The translations under genes and the position numbers were made by a program. The notes under the pieces are model-generated. The model was not told the origin of the DNA and did not search any database. It saw only the letters and a list, made by a program, of their open reading frames with translations. Of a stretch of 61,399 nucleotides of DNA, positions 1-10,199 are shown piece after piece. Each line of letters begins with the position of its first letter. The first letter of the stretch is position 1. The stretch spans positions 19,031-80,429 of the forward strand of contig MNCI01029685.1 of the NCBI GenBank assembly GCA_015680685.1, given 5' to 3'. The stretch comes from Gnetum montanum. Taxonomy: Eukaryota; Streptophyta; Gnetopsida; Gnetales; Gnetaceae.

Positions 1-346
1 AAATGCCTTAACGCCACAAGAAACACTTGGGGTTAATCGTTCGTTGTCTTCCCAGGCTTGCTTGTATGTGTCACGGTGTATGGTTAAGCAAGTCTGAGGT
101 ATGTGATTTTTTTGGTATTTTCACGGTTTATCTTCTAATCTATGAGAGAGAGGGTTGAGAAAACTAAACTAACTCTAACTAATGTCCTAGTCTAAATTAA
201 CTAGCGTCAGCATCCGTTCCCACTTATTGGACACACCCTGAACTATGCAACTGTGGCTTACCAAACGCTAATCATTACTGGGATCACCACACATACGCAA
301 GTGCTCGAAGCGGTCGTATTGAGGCACCTATTTAGCCTAAGTGTGA

Positions 347-632
347 TAAGCAGCTAATTCCTTAGCTAGCCGTACATACCCGTGGGTGCTCGTAACTAAG
401 TCGTACTTATCACACGTTCTAGCCTAGCAATGAGCAGCCGATTCCTCAACTAGCCGTACACATTGGACTACCACTAGGATTACCAAGTGCAGAACCCTGG
501 AATACACTACTGGGTTACCAAGCAGCCAATGCTCGTAGTTAAGTCGTACTCATGCGTTGCGACAAGCAGCCGATTCCTTGATTAGCCGTACACGTCCGTA
601 GACGCTCGTAATCAAGTCGTACTTGTGCGCAC
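347..632. repeat. Three imperfect tandem repeats inside the LTR
   Basis: Units start near 347, 431 and 561. Each opens with a form of AGCAGCCGATTCCT, followed by CTAGCCGTACA, and closes with TGCTCGTAA-TAAGTCGTACT. The middle unit is longer because it holds an extra stretch with two ATTACCAAG/GTTACCAAG motifs, which is the part shared with the element A LTRs. The repeats lie in the inferred U5. Confidence 0.7.
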
Positions 633-870
633 TAGGAAAGTAGTAAATAAAAGCAATAAATAAAGCCACGTGCTGCAAGGTTTATCCAATCAAGTTCATC
701 TTTATTGCCGTACACAACTTGGGTTCAGGTTACAAGTGGCTCGAATAAAGAGCTGTTCACTCTAGGACTCCTACTATGGGCACATGGGAAAAATTCTAAC
801 TCTGGAGTGATCAATCTGCCAGAGCTTCGCTACTTCTAGCCAGGATTGGGAAATGAGGGGAGTGCCACCT

Positions 871-881
871 CTTATTTATAG
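871..881 (-). promoter_or_regulatory. TATA box of the LTR promoter (minus strand)
   Basis: CTATAAATAAG on the minus strand. Equivalent boxes occur in the other LTRs (near 7026-7035, 9772-9782, 17309-17319, 20332-20342, 35441-35451, 37098-37107, 46340-46349 and, on the plus strand, 54916-54926). Where an AATAAA signal is readable it lies about 175-190 nt downstream, which defines a short R region. Confidence 0.7.
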
Positions 882-1136
882 ATATGGCAGCGGACCGCGA
901 TATCGTGTACGCGATATCACGGCACAGTGCATGTCGCGTCTCATCAACAAGGGTGAGTCGACAGGGCTACGTCAATGCATCTAAGATGTTTTTCCTGTTA
1001 TGCATTGATGGAGATGCATCAATGAGGCTTCATTGACAGGGATGTGTCAAAAAGGCTTCATTGATAGGGATGCTTCAACAAGGCTTCATTTATGAGGATG
1101 TATTGATGAAGCTACTTGACACATCACGTCTCATCA

Positions 1137-1151
1137 TACCCCAACAATTGA
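1137..1151 (-). other. Polypurine tract of element B
   Basis: On the minus strand the sequence TTGTTGGGGTA abuts the LTR start TGATGAG. This is the expected plus-strand priming site for reverse transcription. Confidence 0.6.
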
Positions 1152-1880
1152 CTAAAAACTCATCCTCAAGTAATATATAAATGGGCAAAGTTTCATTACA
1201 AAAATTATGGGGTGACCAAGACTACATTAGCTACCATTACAAAATAAGAGTGTCACATTACAAGATTTTATTTTAGTGAGTCTATTACAAAATGATGAAA
1301 AGACTCAACAAACATCAAAGTTTGCAAACTTGCAAAGGTCTTCAAAAATCCAATGAAGATGAATCTTCTTGTTGTTGCTAGTAGTGGCAAACTTTCCAAC
1401 CTTGATTGTTATGTTGATGCTTCTCTTATATGTAGAACATTTTTGAGTGGTGGATTGAAATTTCTTCTCATCATCCCATGAGTCTAGCAAATATGTGATG
1501 TTTGAGCTTTAATCTTTGTATGTGCTACTATTTGTCCATGGGCATATCCTCTATTGTTCTCCTCTTAGCTTCATTTCCTTTGCTTTCTACAACACCTTCA
1601 ACCTCAATGATTCTATTTGACATCATCTATAATCACCAAAGGATCAATAGTAGTTTTGATAATTTTTCATTAATGATTAATCATTTCTAAATCCTTAGTT
1701 AGCTCAAAATTTGAAAAATTTTAGCATGTAAGCTCAAGTTGATTTCATAATAATGTTTCCCAAGGCTCTAAGGTAACTAAAATCATCAAGTTGTTCAAGT
1801 TATTTTGATTATTTTTACTATTAGTTACCATAATGTTCAAAAATGAGGTATGAGAAAAATTTCAAAAACTACATCCTTAA

Positions 1881-1920
1881 CCCCCTTCCACCACCCTCCC
1901 CCCTNCCCCCCCCTCCCCCC
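1881..1920 (-). repeat. G-rich run on the element's sense strand
   Basis: The plus strand is almost pure C with a few T and A, so the element's RNA would carry several runs of three or more G. Base 1905 is an unresolved n, probably a sequencing difficulty in this run. It is not obvious in the other copies. Confidence 0.7.
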
Positions 1921-2158
1921 AAATGATAAATGAGCTTAACTCCGAAAATGCACATGTTTTTGAACAATTAAAACCAAAGGTTTGGTTTACAAGATGACCA
2001 AGAACTTTTGAATTTAGAGAAAATTTTAATGTAATAGAATTAAAAATAACTTGAAATTGATGAGAAGTTGATTCCAGAATCATGCATAGATATAGAGAAG
2101 TAATCAATGATGTTCTTGAAGATGTAAGGTTTGGTTTAGAGCCATGATTAACAAAAGT

Positions 2159-2210
2159 TATGCAAGTAGGGCCTCCCCAAAGCAAGCTCTTGCCGTAATG
2201 CCCTTGCATA
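2159..2210 (-). other. Conserved hairpin in the untranslated block (element B copy)
   Basis: TATGCAAG at 2159-2166 and CTTGCATA at 2203-2210 form a perfect 8-bp inverted repeat around a loop of about 36 nt. The same pair is present in elements D (37914-37966) and E (49196-49249). In A one arm falls into the assembly gap, and in C the arms are eroded. Confidence 0.6.
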
Positions 2211-2731
2211 ACCACTTCTATAGATGTTTGTGGGCACCTTAGAAGTTAAATGTAGATCATGCCTTTGTTCCAAACAACACACAGCTACCTTGGTTAGGAT
2301 CCTACATATACTATACAAAATCATTAGGCCCATAATTGCATGCAGTATTGAGGTGAATAATGGGATGAGAAGGGATTGCAAAGATTAGGATGTAAGATAC
2401 TTAACCATGTCTATAATAGGTTCTTTATGTCAATTGCAATTAAGATGATCATCATACCTATTCATCCAAATTTTAGACCAAGTCCATACCATTAACAAGG
2501 GCCTAGCATTGATGTTTCCCTTCTTGCCAACCATCATGAGCTCATAACAACCATAGAGAGTGAACATCACTTCAAAAATAGAAGAAAAGAGAAGAAGGAA
2601 GGAAGGAAGGGCCTTAGTTAGAGGGGTGCCTTCAAGCATGGGTAACATGTTTTTCTAACCCCATAACTAGTGCTTATAGCCCATTATTGTGTCTAAGGGA
2701 TATGCTTTGAATTCCCATTATATTTTTTTCC

Positions 2732-2737
<6 letters not shown>

Positions 2738-2765
<28 letters not shown>
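2738..2765. repeat. (CT)14 microsatellite
   Basis: An uninterrupted CT dinucleotide run of 28 bases at a position where relatives D and E carry shorter T/CTT-rich runs, inside the untranslated block of element B. Confidence 0.9.
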
Positions 2766-2769
<4 letters not shown>

Positions 2770-3380
2770 TTCTTTTTTGTTGTTTTGTTGTTTTTTTATT
2801 TTTTTATGGAACCACACCATGCAAAGACATGCTTCCTATTTATTAGATGACAAAAGGACTGATGATACATACAATGAGAAGTCATAGGCCCCAAGAAGGA
2901 AGTCAAGAAGAGAACCCAACAAATCCCCATGAGGTCAAATCCTTTACCATTCTCACTTGTCTTTTCCCCCTTTCTTCAAGGTACAATGATCATTAGTTAA
3001 TTTTAGTTTCATGTAAGAAGAACCACATTGTTTTCATGATGAAGACCTTTTATTTATAGAATTGGAGGGATGGATGATGTGGTCTCACTATTTTAGAAAA
3101 TTATTTATCCAATCATCTTGATAGCATAGAGTAAAAACCCAACACATGGTTTTGACTTTTGCATCATGATTGGAAACATTGTTATTAACAAAGACAAAGT
3201 AGATATTCATAAAACATAAAAGTAATGACTCAATAAAATAGAAAATTATAAATTAAAGAAAAATAATAAGAAATGAAAAACATATTAAGAATTGGAAAAT
3301 TTTTGAAGAAATAGGAAAATGATCAAAAATTGTAAAACAAAAAAGTGAAAATGCATTTATTAGTTCTTGATTCAAGATGG

Positions 3381-3402
3381 GCCATCTCCCCCATGACTAA
3401 GC
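3381..3402 (-). other. Internal polypurine-tract-like motif of element B
   Basis: On the minus strand: CTTAGTCATGGGGGAGATGG. It nearly repeats the LTR-adjacent tract seen in element E (TTTAGTCATGGGGGTA) but lies about 2.2 kb away from the LTR, just past the end of the coding part. Confidence 0.5.
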
Positions 3403-3416
3403 TCATGGGAAAGCAT

Positions 3417-6153
3417 TCAAAAAATGGACCACACATTCCCTTGATTATACACCATAAGTTTTCCATTTATCATCTTTAATGATTCAAGTTTTCTCTTGGT
3501 AACACATTTAACATTGATGATAATCATGTTTTGATCATTTTGAGACATATCTTTACCTGGACTAGAAGGTTTTTTCTTTTTATGAGGTCTAGAAATATTT
3601 CCTTGTTTATTTCCTATTTTATTTCTTTTGTATCTTTATTTAACAACTTCTTTTGGTGTATAGTTATAGTGTAAGATGTTCTTCTCTAAGTTCTCTGTTT
3701 GGTTCATTTTCTTAGGACAAGAACTAATAAGTGGATTGGATGTTTCCATGCATCTTTTGAATAGTTTTGTATTCTCATTTCTAAGTCACTCAATGTCTTT
3801 TGGTTTAGTGGCTACTGTGTAGACTTAGTTTTGCACACATATTTGTTCCTTAACTTTGTTGTGGATTGGTATAGGGATCATGTTAATACTTTGAACTTTC
3901 GACCCAAAATTGCATCTTTTATCATTATTAGTAATGCATGGAATTTCTTGTCTCTCCACAATGATAGGTTCATCTTGTATGTTTTGTGTCATAGTGGTAA
4001 TGGTTATTGGCTTTTACGTAGGATTAGGAGACATTGTTTTTGTGAGGAAGGGGGTTGCACTAGATTGTTCTTGTGCTAGTTCTGATGAGCTAGTAGGTCT
4101 ACTAGTTTTATTCACATGTGTGGAAATTATCATAAAGAAAGGACGTTTCCAAGATTTTTGCTATGATCTACCAACATTATCACTCACTTGTATGTTCACA
4201 GCATAAGTTGCATTCTTTTGTTGAGACTATGGTGGCAATCCTTCTTGCATTATTGGTGGTGACATATGTTGGAGGGAAATATGAGAGTATTGAGGATGTG
4301 ATGGATGATAAGAGGCATGAGATGGTGATCCCATAAGAGATGTTGTGGGTTGATGATATTTGGGAGAGTGGTAGTAGTGATTTAAGGTAGTGGAAGTAGA
4401 ACCATTTGGAGAAATAGGTTGTTGAACATAGTATCTCTAAGGGTTTGACTAACAATAAGGGTATTGTTCGTTTGTTGATGGCATCCCCTACAATTGTGGG
4501 TTTTTTCATAGTGGTTTATAGCAGTTTTGAGGTTGATAAGTAGTCCCATTGGGATACTACTATTGGTTGTAGGATTTTCTATAATTATCTTGTGGATAAG
4601 GTAATCTCCTAGGCATTTGATTTTCTACAAACTTGGGATTTAAAGAAAAAGCCCCAAACTCTTGTAGATGTAACATAACTGGGCAATAGCCCTTTGGATG
4701 TTTATATTGGCATATGTCACATCCATCATCCTCTTCTGTATATTAATCTATAACCTCTTCTACTACATCTATTTTTACTTTTTGTTGATAAGTGTCCTTA
4801 CCTGTTTCTTTGTCCTTTTTTCTTTTGTTGTTTTAATCACTTAATCATTTTTTCTTTACTCTCTCCTTGATGATTTTCAAGTTAGTTGTAAATTTCTTGT
4901 TCATTAACTCCCACATCTTATCTACCCTTGCTTCAATTTCAATGATAAACTTTTGTATTGACAAGGTTTTGCATGAAATCAACTCATCAAAAGCTACCTC
5001 TTTTTCCTGAAGAGTTGGATCCTAGTTATATTCCTCTAAACTCTCTCTTTTACATAGCTCTCCTTCTTCTTTTGCCACATGTTCAACTAGCCTTTGTATC
5101 TGATGGGATATCAATTTTGATAATTTTCATTGGGCATAGACCCCAAGGGTCTTCCTCATTTTTTTATGAAGCCCATCTATGATGTGGATAAGTTGCTATT
5201 TTTGATAAAAACCATGACTTGGACATCTATGTAGTAGAGAATAGTATCTATCCAAGGTTACATTTGAGGATTCATGGTTTTCTTGCTTCCAACCTTGGAT
5301 TTATTTTCTTGGATTAGACACTCTTTCATAGGTTTGGTATTTTTTGTTGAAAAGCTCAAGCATTGTGGACCATCGGTGAATTGAATTTGGCTACAACAAT
5401 CTATACCAATTTTCTGCTTCTTCTATTAGTGTCCTAGGAAAGAGCTTAAGATTTTACCACCTCCTTTCAATATTTTGTAAGGCACATGCATCATAAAAGG
5501 CTTGTAAATGATGAAGGGGATCAAAATTATAGCTCTAAATTTAGGAGTGTTATTCATATAAAGCCATTTGATGTGGCTTTCCCTTTGATTCCTATGAGGT
5601 ATTTGAACTTCCTCCCTAATTTTTATCATGCTCCTAGTATCCAATAATGGTTCATCTTCGTCAAACATGTCATGGTGATAATCTCTATTTCTATTTTTCT
5701 AATAGTGATGGTCTTGTCTATGCTCACTTTGATGTTCTTCATCTTGTCTTTGATCCCTATTTCTATCTTCATCTTGACCCCTTAGTAAAGCTCTATCTCT
5801 GTACCTACAACACCTTCATTAGAATTAGACATTGAAGATGAAGAGGAAGATGATGAACTAGGAGAATCACCATGGCTTCTATATCTTCTCCTATGGTGCC
5901 TTGATTTATCTTTTCTATGTTTGGAGGAGGTCCTAGGCCTTGAGGTCCTCCTTATTCTAGGACTTGTTCCACTCCCTCTAGGGTTGTCTACATTAGTTGA
6001 ATGGAGTCTTTGAATGTAGTAAGGATCTAAATGAGCTTATGAGACCCCTGCATTTAGTGATTCGCTCTAATTCTCTTCAATATAGATCCTACCATTTTTC
6101 CTACTAGTATGCTCATCATATGATGGATTATCAGTCCTATGTAAAGGAGACAT
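3417..6153 (-). pseudogene. gag: Degenerate gag of element B
   Basis: The likely start is the Met at 6153 (MSPLHRTDNP). An Arg/Ser-rich basic stretch follows (about 6000-5820, including RHHRRRYRS and a run of Ser). The gag core lies at about 5600-5150, with WYRLL, a WSTMLELFNKKYQTY segment and DRYYSLLHRCP, as in retrotransposon gag proteins. A zinc knuckle at about 4690-4740 reads CDICQYKHPKGYC and keeps all four ligands (C-x2-C-x3-H-x4-C). Downstream a Lys-rich frame with one internal stop runs to a TGA at 3417, just before the internal polypurine motif. Several stops and frameshifts break the whole frame. Gag would form the capsid and package element RNA. Confidence 0.7.
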
Positions 6154-6267
6154 GTTTTCAATTAATAATGTGTATGACTCAAAATATTAATTTTTCTTAA
6201 AAGATAAGTTGTTAATGCTTTTACAATGATCGTTTATAATATAACTAATCTAGATCACTAACACCAT

Positions 6268-6284
6268 CCCCAACAACGGTGCCA
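6268..6284 (-). promoter_or_regulatory. tRNA-Asp primer-binding site, element B
   Basis: CCCCAACAACGGTGCCA on the plus strand matches the plant tRNA-Asp 3' end at 14 of 17 positions. The three differences are all transitions. One base separates it from the LTR end. Confidence 0.8.
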
Positions 6285-6285
6285 A

Positions 6286-7312
6286 TGATGAGTAGTGGGC
6301 ACTCTCTATGCCCAACCATATGAATTACAAGTGTTTACATGCAATTTGGTTGAATTACATGGATGGAACTAGTGTGACATTTATATTGTTAAGCATTGAT
6401 CATAGGATGCTATCTTCCCACTTAGACTAGTGGTAGCTTTATCACATATGGTTTAGTTCAAAGTGAGGCATATGATTATTGATGTTGTTGTGGCCTTAAA
6501 TTAATCTTTAAAGATAATATAGAAATTAATTACTTAATCTATTTAACAACAAGAATAAAAATTGTAAACTAGCCTAAGGGTGATGAGTGTCTCTTCCTAG
6601 CTTGTTGTACATGTCTTGAACTCGCATATCCACTACTAGGATCACCAAGCATTATGATACTAGGTGAACCAAACAATAACGTTGATGTGATTACCAAGTG
6701 AACATGTGTTTGCGCTTGAAACTGGTCATGCTCATTCTATTGATCGATTACCATGCATGGAAATGTAAATATTAACTAAGTACATGAAAAGTAAATGGCA
6801 TTGAAAGTAAATCTATTCTAAGTCAAAGTGCTATAATGAATATGAATCGCTCTTGATCTTATTATCATTCATGGAATGTATCTAGGTATAATTCCACTCA
6901 AATGCCACTCTATACAATTAACTTAAATCCATACTACGGGCACTCACTAACTATCTTCTAGGATTATAAAATAAAACTACAAGAGTCTGGCTACACTACT
7001 GACCAAATATGTGGCAGGTGCTTGCATATTTATAGGAAAATATAAGCATTATTTTGATGAGGATGCATTAACACATTTAGCTACATCAACGGTGATGCAT
7101 TGATGGAGTTGTGTCAATGCATTTAAGATGTGTTGTTCGTTAATGCATTTACGTGTTTTCATCCACACATATGCATTGACACATCTAAGATGCATCAACA
7201 AGGATGCATTGATGAGGATTCATCAACAAGGATGCATCGACAATGCTTCATCAATAGGGATGTGTCAATGGGGATGCATCAATGAAGCTACTTAACATAT
7301 CATGTCTCATCA
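6286..7312 (-). mobile_element. 5' LTR of element B
   Basis: It is bounded by TGATGAG at 6286 (next to the primer site) and CTCATCA at 7312. A TATA-like box lies near 7026-7035 on the minus strand. U3 (7040-7312) is built from many short units around ATGCATC and TTCATCAA. The first about 270 bases are closely related to the LTR fragment at 47378-47649. Confidence 0.8.
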
Positions 7313-9052
7313 CTAGTGTATCTTTCATAGCTAGCACACCATGTTATCCTAGAGGCTATGGCCCCATCCATTCCAATAACTCCTATGCCATTTATTTCTA
7401 CTTTGAATTGGCTCTTAGAGAATGGCGAGTGTGGCTTGGGTCGATTATGACTATGATATGGGATATTGTAGTATTACTTTCATGCTTTGTGGTAGGACCT
7501 GCATGACTTGGTCTAGGGCCATAGGGTTCTCTTGTTTTGATTTTAGCTAGTTGAATTAGTACAACTTGTGGTTCTAAATCCCTTATCTATCTTGTAGGTG
7601 TTACAATTTCCTTCACCTGTCACTGATAGGATGTCTTCAACTACTGATGGGATAACCTTCAACCCCTTACAATCACTTTCTATTACATGGAACAAATAGG
7701 AGGAATCATAAGACACCATCTTAGAGGTATCTCTAGGGTTCTAATTTATGGTTTAATTTCATCTAATTTGGCCTAATGTTGATTATGTGAGGATTTTCCT
7801 GCCCCTCCCATGGCTTCTACTATGGTTGGTTCCATTGATTTTGTATAGGCACAATCCTTTTTTGGATTTTAGTGGAAGTCAGGGACAAATTTTGTTTATC
7901 TTGTGGTTTCTCTATTAATTGCAAATGGATCCTATTAAGGACTTGTTCTTGTTGTTTTGTTGGATGGATTTCCTTCCCACTTGAGGAGAGTCATTGTACT
8001 TTGTTTTTGAAATAATTTTCCCTTAATAATATAACTGACATGATTTTCCCTCTAAGAAAAGATAATATAGAAACATTAAAACTTGATAGATATTTAGTGC
8101 TTAATAGAGGTTAATGATAAAAGAATACTCAAGTATTCAACCTCATATTATTAGGACAAGGCTAGGATAATGATGATGATACTAATTTGTTAATGTACTT
8201 ATGCTTTTGATCTACTAGCCTTCCTAATTAAATAACTGTTTTTATCCATATAGCTCATACATGAATCTCCATTTATTTGTTATCTTCATGGACTATTCTC
8301 CATATCTAAAGGACATGATTATATCCCTTGATTTCATTAAGTTAATTCTATTGCAATCTTCTTTTCTTTTATATGTTTACGATTTTAATTTAATTACTTT
8401 ATCTTAGGTCTTTTTTATATTATTCCATACATACTTTAATCTCCTAATTTGGAAAGGTTTATTAACTTTATGAATTCATGTATCCATTGAAGTAAAGACA
8501 TATAATTTAGTGGTTAATTATATGCATATTCATTAATCTATTTTATCTATTATTATTAGAAAATTACCAAGAATCTTGATTATTAAGTAACACTAATCTT
8601 TGCTAGGAGAAATTCTAAATAATTCCTTAGGATATAGTACAAGATGTAACAACCCCTTAGGATGTTAAGCTTTTGTGTGTTTTTAATTTTTCATAGTTAT
8701 ACAATGTAATGTGTGTAATATGCATAAGTTCATGTTTAAAATTCTAAAGATGTAAATTTGTTATATTTACAGGTTTTGAACCCCAAAAAATAACTATGTT
8801 AAAAATAAAAATTCAAAGTATAAAAGTAAAGAAGCAAAGAAGAAAAGTGAAAATGTTATATTTACGATTAATGAGATGATGAGCTTATGTTATTCTGTAT
8901 TTTTTGTTTAATGTGTTTAAACTATTTCATATATTACTATTCCTTGTAATACTATTTAGGCAAAAATCATGTGATTGAATTCGAAGATGATGGCAATGTA
9001 GGTACTTATCAGGTATCATTGTGTGTTTCTTTACTTTACATGTCTTATTTGC
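7313..9052. other. Unassigned DNA between elements B and A
   Basis: From 7313 to about 8020 the minus strand shows short open stretches with Pro, Ser and Thr (for example GPRPSHAGPTTKHES near 7500) but no motif I recognise. From 8020 to 9052 it is AT-rich and without credible frames. It may be flanking host DNA or remnants of an older element. Confidence 0.4.
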
Positions 9053-9821
9053 TGATGAGTGGCAAGATACCCCTACACTCAACCATATGAATACGAGCGT
9101 TCTCACGTGCGATCTGGTTGAACTCCGCAGACGGACTAGTTGTGGCACTAGATCATTAATCTTAGGTCGCAGTTCGATGTCTTCCCACCTGGACTAGTAT
9201 TATCTTTGTCACACATGGTTTAGTCCAGAGTGAGGTGTATGATGTGTTTCCTAATCTAAATGCTACTCCTGAAGGCAGTGGAAAGTAATGTTTACTAATC
9301 TAGGAGAGAAAGGGTAAGAGAATCTAATATAGCCTAAGTGCAATGAGCATCCATTCCTTGATTATCTGTACACATCTTGGAGTTCGTGCACAACTACCAC
9401 TGGGATTACCAAGCACAGATCCTAGGTACACTACTGGGTTACCAAGTAGTCACACTTAAATGCTCGTAATCAAGTCATACTCATTCTGCATTATTAGGAG
9501 TTTAAGGATGAGAGATTATTAACTAGGAAAGTAGTAAATAACAATTAACTAAATAAATAACAAAGTGAATGCTACAATGATGAAGTAATCTCGATCTTTA
9601 TTTCCGATCATGTGCGTGTCCAAGTACGTCACACTTGAATAAAGGATGTTGTACAATTACATTCACCACACGATGGGCAAACACAAGAAAACAATCTATC
9701 TCTGGAGGGATCAAACTACCAGAGTTTAGCTACAATCTACTCTCCATTCCTCAAAAAAGGGAGAGCTACTTCTTATTTATAGACATTGCAGTGAATTGTG
9801 ATATCGCCACCCATGCGATAT
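9053..9821 (-). mobile_element. 3' LTR of element A
   Basis: It begins TGATGAGTGGCAAG and is closely alignable to 16589-17404. The TATA box is at 9772-9782 and AATAAA at 9597-9602, both on the minus strand. A short deletion at 9821 removed the last bases of U3 and the polypurine tract: GCGATAT runs directly into TAATAAAAACTCGTCC, a sequence that in relatives lies beyond the tract. Confidence 0.85.
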
Positions 9822-10199
9822 AATAAAAACTCGTCCTTGAGGTACAGTGATTACACAGTGGATAGGTATGGGATTATTGGATGGAAAAAAATGATGCCAT
9901 AGTGTGGGAAGAAAACAAAAGAAAGACACAACATAGTAAATGCTACAAGTACAACAACTTGGAACTCATGTAGTTCCTGGTGGCGGTGGCTCCTCCATGG
10001 GCACTTTCCCTTTGTCATGTGCTCCAGGCTTTGAAGTTTGATGGCATTGAAGTATGGCCTAGAGCTTCTCTTCTTTGGTCCAAGGGTCTTGTGCCATCCA
10101 TGCTAGTGTTCCAATGTTTGATGGAGTTGGCATTTCCCACGGACAGGGTAGTTGCAGGAACATTTGGTTTCCTTTGACATACCATGCCATGAACACCCA

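Larger units (their letters stand above)
1..1136 (-). mobile_element. 3' LTR of element B, mosaic, truncated by window edge
   Basis: Read on the minus strand it starts TGATGAGACG at 1136, directly next to a polypurine tract. A TATA box (CTATAAATAAG) lies at 871-881 and an AATAAA signal at 701-706, giving the same spacing of about 180 nt seen in the other LTRs. U3 carries GATATC palindromes (899-904, 913-918) and then repeats of the GATGCATC/CTTCATTGA type. The first about 110 nt of the U5 end, present in other copies, fall outside the window. Bases 230-320 resemble the element D LTR, 430-640 resemble the element A LTR, and 960-1136 resemble the B right LTR. Confidence 0.8.
1152..3380 (-). other. 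Untranslated block of element B between gag and 3' LTR
   Basis: No credible coding frame. Landmarks shared with elements A, C, D and E are the TATGCAAG...CTTGCATA hairpin (2159-2210), a GACCAAGTCCAT segment near 2477, CATAACTAGTGCTTATAGCCC near 2660, an ACCACACCATGCAAAGAC segment near 2810, and a GGATGATGTGGTCTCACT segment near 3070. It also contains a C-rich run and a CT microsatellite. The last 150 bases before the internal polypurine motif are A-rich on the plus strand. Confidence 0.6.
1..7312 (-). mobile_element. Element B: gag-only Athila/Tat-like LTR retrotransposon
   Basis: The element reads right to left: LTR 6286-7312, tRNA-Asp primer site 6268-6284, gag 6153-3417, an untranslated block to about 1152, a polypurine tract, then an LTR cut by the window edge. 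No protease, reverse transcriptase or integrase motif is visible in the roughly 5.1-kb interior, so it would have needed proteins from relatives. The two LTRs share both ends but differ strongly in between, so they may not be an original pair; recombination between elements is likely. The base after the right LTR starts CTAGT; the matching left duplication lies outside the window. Confidence 0.7.

Noticed and set aside
1877-2215. 112-codon minus frame across the G-rich run
   Set aside because: The frame starts inside the conserved untranslated hairpin and ends in a Gly-rich low-complexity run containing an n; not shared by relatives.
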